Shown: positions 17,331 through 24,910 of the stretch, one piece after another
Layout of the letters: every line of letters starts with the position of its first letter
Numbering within the stretch: the stretch's first letter is position 1
Assembly (NCBI GenBank): GCA_023441965.1
Contig: JAEZNB010000012.1
Span: 1-64,000 of the forward strand
Source of the DNA: Bacillota bacterium
GTDB lineage: Bacteria > Bacillota > Clostridia > Lachnospirales > Lachnospiraceae
Direction: 5' to 3'
DNA: 64,000 nucleotides
The notes under the pieces: generated by a model
Seen by the model: only the letters and a program-made list of their open reading frames with translations
Databases searched by the model: none
Told to the model about the DNA's origin: nothing
Translations under genes and position numbers: made by a program

Positions 17331-17399
17331 ATGTGTTTCATAACCCCCATCGTAATTTATATATTAATTATATGCCTTATGTGTGAAAACTACTGATTT

Positions 17400-17879
17400 T
17401 TATGTGATTTCTTTCACCACCCGATGCGTATAAGCTCTGTACTTATATAATTTTGCTATGGTTAACATACTTTTATTGTGGTCAAAAATATCGGCAATCA
17501 TATATTTTGCTCCCATTTCTTTCCCCCAATCCTCCAGCATTCTTCTGAATTTCGGTATGATACTGACAGCAAAATGCTTTCGGTATTCGTCTGATAAGTT
17601 AAAGTTACCTACATAAATATGATTGCCTGCAATAAAATTCAATGACTCCATTAAGAAGAATGCTTCAGCAAACCCTATTACCTGATCATCCTTTCGGGCA
17701 ATGATAAGGAAGTAATTCTTCAGTTTTACTTGCATCTGTATATTATGCTTTATTGCATCTGCCTCTACAGTTAATGTCTCGCCACCATCAGAAGCCTGTG
17801 ATACTAATAAATCCATATATAAGTTTACGATATCGTTCAGGTAACTGCTGTTATCATCTGCAATTCTCTCAAATATCAT
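17400..17879 (-). CDS. GNAT-family acetyltransferase-like protein
   Basis: About 159 residues, opening MIFERIADDNSSYLNDIVNLY, with a GNAT-like topology: a first strand/helix, FLIIARKDDQVIGFAEAFF, then NHIYVGNFNLSDEYRKHFAVSIIPKF, a variant of the acetyl-CoA-binding strand-loop-helix. The canonical Q/RxxGxG/A is weak. The start at 17879 follows GAGG by 7 bases; a GTG four codons upstream is possible. It lies just after a terminator that ends the radical SAM unit and before the site-2 protease. It could acylate the peptide product or act in self-protection; neither is shown. Confidence 0.7.
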   Translation of the reverse strand: MIFERIADDNSSYLNDIVNLYMDLLVSQASDGGETLTVEADAIKHNIQMQVKLKNYFLIIARKDDQVIGFAEAFFLMESLNFIAGNHIYVGNFNLSDEYRKHFAVSIIPKFRRMLEDWGKEMGAKYMIADIFDHNKSMLTIAKLYKYRAYTHRVVKEIT

Positions 17880-17907
17880 AATAGACCTCACTTCTGTGAA
17901 AAACGCG

Positions 17908-17946
17908 CTCAGCTATGATTAAGGTGATTCCTTAATCATAGCTGAG
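17908..17946 (-). terminator. Terminator after the radical SAM gene
   Basis: Perfect 17-bp arms (17946-17930 and 17924-17908; core CTCAGCTATGATTAAGG) with a 5-base loop, followed on the reverse strand by CGCGTTTTTC. It lies 3 bp from the radical SAM stop and before the acetyltransferase, so the precursor and enzyme form one main transcript and the next two genes depend on readthrough or another promoter. Confidence 0.85.
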
Positions 17947-17948
17947 CA

Positions 17949-19256
17949 TCAGCTGATCAGTTCCATTTCCTTGATATAATTATCCCAAAGATATTCATTC
18001 AGGATATACTTTGCTACATCGCATCTGCAGGTATCCTTTGAGAAGTAAGCAGGACATCCTCCCATACATAAGGGCAGTATATCGCAGCTGCTGCAGCTCA
18101 TATTTTCCAAGGGTGAGGATAAGATATATCTGCTGCCGCGGGCTTGAATATCTAAAATATTCTCATTTTTCAGCAGATTCCCTATACAATACTTGGTGTC
18201 ACCCACATTTTGAAAGCATTTGTATATATCACCGGAGGGGTCAATCAAAATGGAATCAATACGGTCTGCTAAGCAGTGGTTTAATTTCACCTTTGGATCA
18301 TACAATTCCTGATGGAAGCTAAAGCCCTTTTGGCGTAAATATTGATTGAATTCATAGGATAGATAGGAATACTCCTCAATTGAAAAGAAGTTACAGGATA
18401 GAGATTGATTTACATACTCATTATCCGTAAGGAGACCCAGATTAAAGGATATATGATCCCTGTTCTCTATATCATCAAATAATTCCACTACTTTTTTCGC
18501 CTGATCGATGTTTGTTTTATCAATATTGATACGGATTCTGACATGCAGATACTTCACTAATTCCTTTACATTCTGTAATATTCTATCAAATCCGCCTATA
18601 CTGCTGCCCTTTAATCTTCGTCTTTCATTATGTACCTCTTTTGTCCCATCAATTGTTATTTGAATTTGCCGGACTTGTTGATCCCTTAGCTTCTCATATT
18701 GATGATTACTTAATAAATAACCGTTACTAATCATGGTTGCCGAGTAGTTCTTGCCCTTTTTCTTGCACAGATCCATCATTCTTTCCGATAGGCTGATTAT
18801 GGTATCATATGCCAATAAGGGTTCTCCGCCAAACCAGCATATTTCCAAGGCTTCATAATTACTTATATTATTCTCGATTAATGCTATGATCGCATCCTCT
18901 ACTTCCTTATTCATATATATGTTCTTTTTCTCTTCAAAACAATAATCACAAACAAAATTACATGCTAAAGTAGGTACGATTGTCAGCCCCCATACACGAG
19001 TCATTCCATATCGTCCGGAATTACTTAGGATTTTTATCTTGTCCAGTTCGTTAATGGATTCGTCTACAATAAACCCACCCCTGATCATTTCTTGCAGCAT
19101 CTCATGATCTTCCGGATGAGCATCTATTTGATCACAGCTATTTAATAAATTCAGAAAATCGTCATCCACTTCTGCCAGACAACAGCTTAAGCTATTAAAG
19201 GCAAGCGTAACATTATCTTTATATATCATTCTATTGAAAATAGATTTCTTAAGCAT
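17949..19256 (-). CDS. Radical SAM/SPASM peptide maturase
   Basis: A 435-residue radical SAM enzyme. Residues 1-70 resemble the peptide-recognition region at the N-terminus of RiPP maturases. The 4Fe-4S/SAM motif is CNFVCDYC (Cys 99, 103, 106), followed by the SAM-binding ICWFGGEPLL. The C-terminal SPASM domain shows GDIYKC (Cys 347) and the diagnostic CX2CX5CX3C at Cys 388, 391, 397, 401, then CRC (410/412), for two auxiliary clusters. The start at 19256 follows AAGGAGATACAAA; an ATG ten codons upstream lacks a binding site. A Cys-rich 42-residue peptide is encoded 97 bp upstream. The likely reaction is Cys thioether crosslinking (ranthipeptide/sactipeptide-like), inferred from family and partner. 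Confidence 0.93.
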   Translation of the reverse strand: MLKKSIFNRMIYKDNVTLAFNSLSCCLAEVDDDFLNLLNSCDQIDAHPEDHEMLQEMIRGGFIVDESINELDKIKILSNSGRYGMTRVWGLTIVPTLACNFVCDYCFEEKKNIYMNKEVEDAIIALIENNISNYEALEICWFGGEPLLAYDTIISLSERMMDLCKKKGKNYSATMISNGYLLSNHQYEKLRDQQVRQIQITIDGTKEVHNERRRLKGSSIGGFDRILQNVKELVKYLHVRIRINIDKTNIDQAKKVVELFDDIENRDHISFNLGLLTDNEYVNQSLSCNFFSIEEYSYLSYEFNQYLRQKGFSFHQELYDPKVKLNHCLADRIDSILIDPSGDIYKCFQNVGDTKYCIGNLLKNENILDIQARGSRYILSSPLENMSCSSCDILPLCMGGCPAYFSKDTCRCDVAKYILNEYLWDNYIKEMELIS

Positions 19257-19295
19257 TTTGTATCTCCTTATACTTGAATGATTCATTATGAAATA

Positions 19296-19332
19296 AATAA
19301 ATGTTGAGCCATAAAGCAGCCCAACATTTATT
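19296..19332 (-). terminator. Hairpin between precursor and maturase genes (attenuator)
   Basis: AATAAATGTTG and CAACATTTATT are exact 11-bp arms around a 15-nt loop, followed on the reverse strand by a T-rich TATTTC. Partial terminators of this kind often let a peptide gene be expressed more than its modifying enzyme; that use is inference. Confidence 0.65.
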
Positions 19333-19353
19333 ATGCTTTATTTTCCTTTTGTC

Positions 19354-19482
19354 TTATGCATAATAGCCGCCAGGGCAGGTTGTTTGTGAACCACATCCGT
19401 TATTTGGGCAAAGTACAATTCCCACATTTACACAGATGCTATTTACCAAATAGTTTTTTTTCGGCTTAATTATGTACCTCAT
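19354..19482 (-). CDS. Cys-rich RiPP precursor peptide (42 aa)
   Basis: A 42-residue peptide with leader-like N-terminus MRYIIKPKKNYLVNSI and Cys/Gly-rich C-terminus. Cys are at 17, 25, 30 and 36; the core contains CPNNGCGSQTTCPGGYYA. The start ATG at 19482 has an ideal binding site, AAAGGAG, 6 bases upstream. It is directly upstream of the radical SAM/SPASM gene, separated by a hairpin, and behind a sigma-A-like promoter. This is the classical arrangement for a RiPP precursor. It resembles in style the Cys-rich peptides paired with CcpM-type maturases (CLI_3235 group), but I cannot confirm membership. No double-Gly cleavage site is evident. Confidence 0.85.
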   Translation of the reverse strand: MRYIIKPKKNYLVNSICVNVGIVLCPNNGCGSQTTCPGGYYA

Positions 19483-19577
19483 ACATAGCTCCTTTCTTCT
19501 TGTTCTACCTAAATCAGTTCATTCTATCCATGATAATATTTCATAATTAGATAAAATTACTAATTTTTGGTATTTTG

Positions 19578-19606
19578 ATTATAATACATTTATTTCCGAT
19601 CAGCAA
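19578..19606 (-). promoter_or_regulatory. Promoter of the precursor-maturase unit
   Basis: On the reverse strand TTGCTG (19606-19601), 17-bp spacer, TATAAT (19583-19578), giving a leader of about 90 nt. The surrounding 280-bp gap (19483-19764) is very AT-rich and also must hold the promoter for the divergent gene, which I could not place. Confidence 0.6.
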
Positions 19607-19764
19607 CAGAATTTGGTTTACAATTACTTGTCTATACTTACATGAAACCTAAAAATACAACCTGATCTACAGGTAAAAACTATTTCAGGAGATATTTTCG
19701 AAGTCACTTTGACGTCCACCTCGAATATGATGTTAATGAAAAACCGAACTGAGGTAAGGACAGC

Positions 19765-20583
19765 GTGGCAGCTTTGAGCAAAACCAAGATTGCATTGCAG
19801 CATTCCGATTATGTACCTGTGATTAAGGACTCTGCCGTCTCCTATGGTGGCAGCCAGATGTGGTTTCCTGATCAACGCTGGTTCAGCAGGGATTATATCT
19901 TACACAATTACGGCTGTGGGACAATCGCCATTGCCGATCTGTTTCTATATCTGGCCATTCATCAGGAGGCATATCGGAACCCGATCACAGAAGCGGTTTT
20001 ACAGGGGACAGAGGCTGCTAATTACACGGAGTATATGGATTATGTCAGAAAGATAGACGCATATTACACGAAGACAAAGCGCTGGCTGGCTCTTCTGGGA
20101 CCAAAGGCTGCCACAGCGGTAAATGATTATTCTCGTATGTTTTGCTTACACTTAAGAGCAAAATGGAGATGGTCCCTGACCTATTATGATATGCTGGAGG
20201 TGATCGAGGCCATGCTGTCACAGGATCTTCCTGTGATTTTATCCATCGGTCCGAACACTCCTAATCTTTGGGGCAAGAAAGGAATCTCCTTGTATCAGCA
20301 GTATACAGAAGCCATTCCCACGAAGGGCTCTGTGCCCGGTGTGAAGCTTCCCTCCTCAGAGTTTGATATCATCATCCGCTATAAAGCTGTGCAGCAGGAT
20401 ATCAATGGTCACTTTGTAACCGTAACCGGAATCATTAAGGATTCTGTAGCCTCCAGAATCATGCTTCAGATCTCCTCCTGGGGGAAGATGTACTATATGA
20501 ATTATGAGGAATATCGGGATTATATTGCAGACTATAGTGGAACCTACAGCAGCAGCCTGCTGGATATCCAGAGAAAAAGATGA
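19765..20583 (+). CDS. Papain/C39-like cysteine peptidase-fold protein
   Basis: A 272-residue protein starting at GTG behind TAAGGA. The motif HNYGCGTIAIADLFLYLA places a candidate nucleophile Cys at residue 51 at the head of a helix, and INGHFVTVTGI gives a His at 216, followed by a strand ending SSWGKMYYMNYEEY. This order fits a C39/papain-like fold. There is no signal peptide or export ATPase domain. It is divergent from the Cys-rich peptide unit and could remove the leader or be an unrelated neighbour. The first ~12 residues before the conserved part are hydrophilic. Family placement rests on motif order only. Confidence 0.6.
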   Translation: MAALSKTKIALQHSDYVPVIKDSAVSYGGSQMWFPDQRWFSRDYILHNYGCGTIAIADLFLYLAIHQEAYRNPITEAVLQGTEAANYTEYMDYVRKIDAYYTKTKRWLALLGPKAATAVNDYSRMFCLHLRAKWRWSLTYYDMLEVIEAMLSQDLPVILSIGPNTPNLWGKKGISLYQQYTEAIPTKGSVPGVKLPSSEFDIIIRYKAVQQDINGHFVTVTGIIKDSVASRIMLQISSWGKMYYMNYEEYRDYIADYSGTYSSSLLDIQRKR

Positions 20584-20681
20584 TAGGATCGGCATACGAT
20601 AAAAGGGCAGGAAGCTTCTTCCTACCCGGTACAAAATGTCTTATAAGATTATTTATCTCCTGAAGCTGAAAATCTTACCTT

Positions 20682-21467
20682 CTACATCCTTCTGAACTTC
20701 TGATACCTCTGCTCCAGAAGCTCATGAAGCGGCAGCTCCATCAGTTTCTTTAAGTCCTCTTCGATCACTGCCTTCGTATTCTTCATAACCAGCTCATAAT
20801 CATTATGGGCACCGCCCTGGGGCTCCTGGATGATTCCGTCGATGATGCCGAACTGATGCAGATCCTGGGCAGTCAGCTTCATATCCTTGGCTGCCTGCTC
20901 TGCCCTGGAGGAATCCTTATATAGGATGCTGGCAAAGCCCTCCGGAGACAGGATGGAATATACGGCATGCTCCAGCATATAAACCCGGTCTGCCACCCCA
21001 AGGGCCAAGGCTCCGCCACTGCCCCCTTCCGAGATCACGATGGAGAGGATCGGTGTCTTCAGCATCGCCATCTCTGCCAGGTTCGTTGCGATTGCCTCTC
21101 CCTGACCCCGCTCCTCGGCTCCGAGTCCACAGAAGGCTCCCGGAGTATCGATAAAGCAGATGACCGGGCGATGGAACTTCTCTGCCTGCCGCATCAGACG
21201 GAGGGCCTTACGATAACCCTCGGGATGGGGCATGGAGAAGTTTCTTGTGATATTTTCCTTGGTATTCCTGCCCTTCTGCTGGGCAATGACAGTCACCGGG
21301 ATATCGCCAAAAAAAGCGATGCCTCCGACGATTGCCCTATCCTCGCTGTAGAGTCTGTCACCATGCAGCTCAAGAAAGCCGGTAAATATTCTCTCTATAT
21401 AATCCAGTCCGGTCGGTCTGATCGGCATCCGGGCTAATTTCACTTTTTCCCACGGTGTAAGGTCCAT
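20682..21467 (-). CDS. accA: Acetyl-CoA carboxylase carboxyltransferase subunit alpha
   Basis: A 261-residue crotonase-fold subunit that with AccD transfers the carboxyl group from carboxybiotin to acetyl-CoA, making malonyl-CoA. Typical segments are RPTGLDYIERIF, GDRLYSEDRAIVGGIAFF, IDTPGAFCGLGAEERGQGEAIA and SEGGSGGALALGVADRV. It is shorter than the ~319-residue Escherichia coli protein because the N-terminal extension is absent, as usual in Clostridia. It is the last gene of the fatty-acid operon; its start follows GGAGGAGGGC. Confidence 0.97.
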   Translation of the reverse strand: MDLTPWEKVKLARMPIRPTGLDYIERIFTGFLELHGDRLYSEDRAIVGGIAFFGDIPVTVIAQQKGRNTKENITRNFSMPHPEGYRKALRLMRQAEKFHRPVICFIDTPGAFCGLGAEERGQGEAIATNLAEMAMLKTPILSIVISEGGSGGALALGVADRVYMLEHAVYSILSPEGFASILYKDSSRAEQAAKDMKLTAQDLHQFGIIDGIIQEPQGGAHNDYELVMKNTKAVIEEDLKKLMELPLHELLEQRYQKFRRM

Positions 21468-21536
21468 GATGCCCTCCTCCCTATGAGTTATTCTTTCTCT
21501 TATTCAGTCGCGTCCGTTCTATGCCCGTTGGCTGCT

Positions 21537-22421
21537 TTATACTTCCTTTATGGGATGCAGCTTCAGCAGGGAGCCCAGCGTATGCTTCAGCTGTTCTCTG
21601 GTTACGATCCTATCCACAAAGCCATGCTCCAGAAGAAACTCAGCTCTCTGAAAGCCCTCCGGCAGCTTCTGTCCGATGGTCTGCTCTATGACTCTGGGTC
21701 CGGCGAAGCCGATCAAGGCTCCGGGTTCCGCCAGTATGATATCTCCGAGCATGGCAAAGCTGGCGGTAACACCGCCTGTAGTCGGATCTGTCAGTACGGT
21801 GATATAGAGAAGACCTGCTTCACCGTGTTTGGCAACAGCCGCACTGACCTTCGCCATCTGCATCAGGGAGAAGATTCCCTCCTGCATTCTGGCTCCTCCG
21901 GAAGCAGTAAAAACGATGACCGGGAGCTTCTCCCTGGTCGCCCGTTCGAACAGCCTGGCCAGCTTCTCACCGATGGCGGTTCCCATGCTTCCCATGAAGA
22001 AGGCGGCATCCATCACTCCAACACATACAGGCATACCGTCTATTTTCCCTTTTCCGGTAACAAGTCCGTCCACCAGTCCGGTCTGTGTCTGTGTCTTCAC
22101 TAATTTATCACCATATCCGGGAAAATTCAGCGGATCCCTGGTAGAAATCTGTGGATCAAACTCCTGCAGCTCCTCATCATCTAATATCATGGCAAGCCGC
22201 TCATTGGCAGATACCTTAAAATAATAACCGCAGTCATCACACATTTTAAGGTTCTTGATCAAGAGCTTCGTATAGATGACCTTACCGCATTGGGGACATT
22301 TGGTCATGATACCCTGCGGTACATTCGGCTTCTCCTGACTCGGCTTATCCATATCCTGGGGTTTGGCCCGATAAATTTTTGATGTAGCATATTGCTTAGA
22401 CTTAAACGGATTTTTGTTCAT
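21537..22421 (-). CDS. accD: Acetyl-CoA carboxylase carboxyltransferase subunit beta
   Basis: A 294-residue carboxyltransferase beta subunit. The N-terminal zinc ribbon reads CPQCGKVIY...CDDCGYYF (residues ~41-65), and the crotonase fold follows with GKGKIDGMPVCVGVMD, FTASGGARMQEG and GDIILAEPGALIGFAGPRVIE. It forms the alpha2beta2 carboxyltransferase with AccA, encoded 69 bp downstream, and lies 20 bp after accC. Confidence 0.97.
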   Translation of the reverse strand: MNKNPFKSKQYATSKIYRAKPQDMDKPSQEKPNVPQGIMTKCPQCGKVIYTKLLIKNLKMCDDCGYYFKVSANERLAMILDDEELQEFDPQISTRDPLNFPGYGDKLVKTQTQTGLVDGLVTGKGKIDGMPVCVGVMDAAFFMGSMGTAIGEKLARLFERATREKLPVIVFTASGGARMQEGIFSLMQMAKVSAAVAKHGEAGLLYITVLTDPTTGGVTASFAMLGDIILAEPGALIGFAGPRVIEQTIGQKLPEGFQRAEFLLEHGFVDRIVTREQLKHTLGSLLKLHPIKEV

Positions 22422-22441
22422 TATGCCTCATGCCCTCTGTT

Positions 22442-23797
22442 TCATAAATTGGCAGACTCATTCATCATCCTCTGAATTAAGCCGGTATCATAATCTCCGG
22501 ATACGATCTCCTGCCGTTCCAGAAGCTCATACTGGAAGTCTATGTTCGTCTCTATTCCGTCTATCACGAATTCAGCCAGGGCTCTCTTCATCCTCTGGAT
22601 CGCTTCCTTCCTGTCCTTGCCGTAGGCGATTACCTTGGCCAGCATGGAATCATAACAGGAGGGCACCTTATAGCCCGGATAGAGGGCACTGTCCACTCGG
22701 ATGCCGAAGCCTCCCGGAAATAAGACACTCTCCACAAGGCCGGGACAGGGCATAAAGCCCTTCTTCGGGTCCTCCGCATTCACACGGCATTCAATCGCAT
22801 GACCGCGGAATTCGATCTCCTCCTGGCTGTAGGGAAGCCTCTGACCATCAGCGATTCTGATCTGCTCCTTAATCATATCGATTCCTGTGACCATCTCTGT
22901 TACCGGATGCTCCACCTGAATCCTTGTGTTCATTTCCATAAAATAATAATTACCCTGCTGATCCAGCAGGAATTCGATGGTGCCTGCATTGACATAGCCT
23001 GAAGCCCTCGCTGCCCTTACGGCAGCACTGCCCATCTCCTCCCGGAGCTCCTTGGTCATCACCGCAGAGGGAGATTCCTCCATCAGCTTCTGGTTTCTTC
23101 TCTGGACCGAGCAGTCCCGCTCACCTAAATGTAACACATTTCCATACCGGTCTGCAAGTATCTGGAACTCAATATGCTTGGGATTTAAAATTAATTTTTC
23201 TAAATAGATTTTATCATCACCAAAAGCCGCTTTGGCTTCACTCCTGGCAGAGAGGAAGGCACTTTCCAGTTCCTCCGGACCATGTACCGCCCTCATGCCC
23301 TTACCACCGCCGCCTGAAGAGGCCTTGATCATCACGGGATAGCCGATCTTCTCTGCTATGGCAACTGCCTCCTGCAGGCTTCCGACCTCCCCCTCAGAGC
23401 CCGGAACAACAGATACACCGGCCTTCAGCATGGTCTCTCTCGCCTTTGACTTATTGCCAAGCAAATCTATGGTATCCGCCTTCGGACCAATGAAGGTAAT
23501 GTTACAATCCTCACACATCCTGGCGAAGGAGCTGTTCTCGGATAGGAAGCCGAAGCCCGGATGTATCGCTGTGGCTCCGGTAAGGACCGTTGCACTGATG
23601 ATATTCTGCATATTCAGATAGCTGTCCTTGGATTTGGCCGGACCGATGCATACCGCTTCGTCAGCCAGCATCACATGCAAGGCTTCCCTGTCAGCCTCAG
23701 AATAGACTGCCACGGTTTCTATATCCATTTCTCTGCAGGCCCGGATGATTCTGACTGCAATTTCCCCACGATTTGCGATTAATATTTTTTTAAACAT
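22442..23797 (-). CDS. accC: Biotin carboxylase subunit
   Basis: A 451-residue ATP-grasp enzyme that carboxylates the biotin on AccB. The sequence opens MFKKILIANRGEIAVRIIRACRE. The Gly-rich ATP loop is KASSGGGGKGMR; the ligand residues lie in HIEFQILADRYGNVLHLGERDCS and FLEMNTRIQVEHPVTEM-like FMEMNTRIQVEHP. The length matches the family (about 450). Operon position: after fabZ (55 bp), before accD. Confidence 0.98.
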   Translation of the reverse strand: MFKKILIANRGEIAVRIIRACREMDIETVAVYSEADREALHVMLADEAVCIGPAKSKDSYLNMQNIISATVLTGATAIHPGFGFLSENSSFARMCEDCNITFIGPKADTIDLLGNKSKARETMLKAGVSVVPGSEGEVGSLQEAVAIAEKIGYPVMIKASSGGGGKGMRAVHGPEELESAFLSARSEAKAAFGDDKIYLEKLILNPKHIEFQILADRYGNVLHLGERDCSVQRRNQKLMEESPSAVMTKELREEMGSAAVRAARASGYVNAGTIEFLLDQQGNYYFMEMNTRIQVEHPVTEMVTGIDMIKEQIRIADGQRLPYSQEEIEFRGHAIECRVNAEDPKKGFMPCPGLVESVLFPGGFGIRVDSALYPGYKVPSCYDSMLAKVIAYGKDRKEAIQRMKRALAEFVIDGIETNIDFQYELLERQEIVSGDYDTGLIQRMMNESANL

Positions 23798-23852
23798 CGT
23801 AACTCTCCCTTAAGCTTTCCTATGAAACGAGTGACCGATATCCATCGGCTGC

Positions 23853-24278
23853 TTAATCTCCGATGGCAAAGGTAAATATTGCTTCCACAGCAATTTGATC
23901 CTCTACATAAGCCTTGGCCGATCCGACACCGAAGCTGCCCTTACTCTTGATGATTTCCACATCCAAGGTAAGCACATCTCCCGGAACCACCTGACGCTTG
24001 AATTTGACCTTATCCATTCCGCCGAAATAAGCGATTTTCCCTGCATGCTTCTCTACCGTGAGCATGACAATCGCTCCGGTCTGGGCCAGAGCCTCAAGAA
24101 TGATGACACCGGGCATCACAGCCTTACCGGGAAAATGCCCGACAAAGTAAGGCTCGTTCATGGTAACGCACTTTCTTCCTACAGCATGCTTTCCCGGCTC
24201 CAGCTCATCGATACGGTCAACGAGAAGAAAGGGAGGTCTGTGGGGCAAGATTTTTTGGATTTCATCTATATTCAACAT
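23853..24278 (-). CDS. fabZ: 3-hydroxyacyl-ACP dehydratase
   Basis: A 141-residue hotdog-fold dehydratase of fatty-acid elongation. The family motif is ILPHRPPFLLVDRI near residue 10; the catalytic His is in PYFVGHFPGKAVMPGV and the Glu in ILEALAQTGA. Length is normal for FabZ. No FabA or FabM is in the window, so how unsaturated acyl chains arise cannot be told from this region. Confidence 0.97.
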   Translation of the reverse strand: MLNIDEIQKILPHRPPFLLVDRIDELEPGKHAVGRKCVTMNEPYFVGHFPGKAVMPGVIILEALAQTGAIVMLTVEKHAGKIAYFGGMDKVKFKRQVVPGDVLTLDVEIIKSKGSFGVGSAKAYVEDQIAVEAIFTFAIGD

Positions 24279-24389
24279 ATTATTCCTCTCCTAGATATAA
24301 GTGATTCTGAATAAAAACCGTTTATGCCAAAGGATTGGCTCTTCTATCCTTTCTTTTGACATCTGCCGATCGATCATAACACTTTATGC

Positions 24390-24908
24390 TTATTTGATCA
24401 GAAAGAGGGGCTGGCCATATTCTACCATTTCCTCATTCTTTACAAGTACCTCAAGGATCTCTCCGTCAAATTCGCTTTCAATCTCATTCATCAGCTTCAT
24501 GGCTTCGATGATGCAGATGGTCTGACCCTTCTTCACCTTATCCCCTACCTTGACATAGGGGGGCTTCTCCGGTGCTGCCTGAGCATAGAAGGTTCCAACC
24601 ATGGGGGATACCAGCTTCTTCGTTCCGGAGGTATCTGCTGCCGGCTTCTGTTCTGCCGCTTCTGCAGCCGGATGAGCGGTTGCTTCTCCCTGTATTAAGC
24701 CAAGGGATGCCGCCATATTCGGAACAGGCAAGCAAGATCCCTGCGGTAGCTGAGGAGGCAGGAGGAACTGGGGCTGTGAAAGTACTGCCGCTGAGCTTGG
24801 ATTTGCCTTCTCCAGACAAATCCGCAGACCCTCTGCTTCGACCTCCAGCTTTGTAAGCTCTGTCTGATTCATTTCCTTCATTAGGTTGATAATAGCTTTA
24901 TAATCCAC
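24390..24908 (-). CDS. accB: Biotin carboxyl carrier protein of acetyl-CoA carboxylase
   Basis: A 172-residue carrier. Residues 1-30 (MDYKAIINLMKEMNQTELTKLEVE) form the usual N-terminal helix, residues 35-95 are a Pro/Ala-rich mobile linker, and residues 96-172 form the biotinyl domain, with the biotinylated Lys in IEAMKLMNE. The start is GTG at 24908, preceded by TGGAGGAGTAATC and separated from the fabF stop by 2 bp. The substrate for AccC. Confidence 0.97.
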   Translation of the reverse strand: MDYKAIINLMKEMNQTELTKLEVEAEGLRICLEKANPSSAAVLSQPQFLLPPQLPQGSCLPVPNMAASLGLIQGEATAHPAAEAAEQKPAADTSGTKKLVSPMVGTFYAQAAPEKPPYVKVGDKVKKGQTICIIEAMKLMNEIESEFDGEILEVLVKNEEMVEYGQPLFLIK

Positions 24909-24910
24909 GA

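Noticed and set aside
19441..19500. ATG at about 19486 as the start of the Cys-rich peptide
   Set aside because: That frame meets a stop after six codons; the ATG at 19482 has the well-spaced AAAGGAG.
20585..20640. Hairpin after the C39-like gene as a terminator
   Set aside because: The GGGCAGGAAG/CTTCCTACCC stem has a mismatch and no T-run on either strand, so I did not list it.
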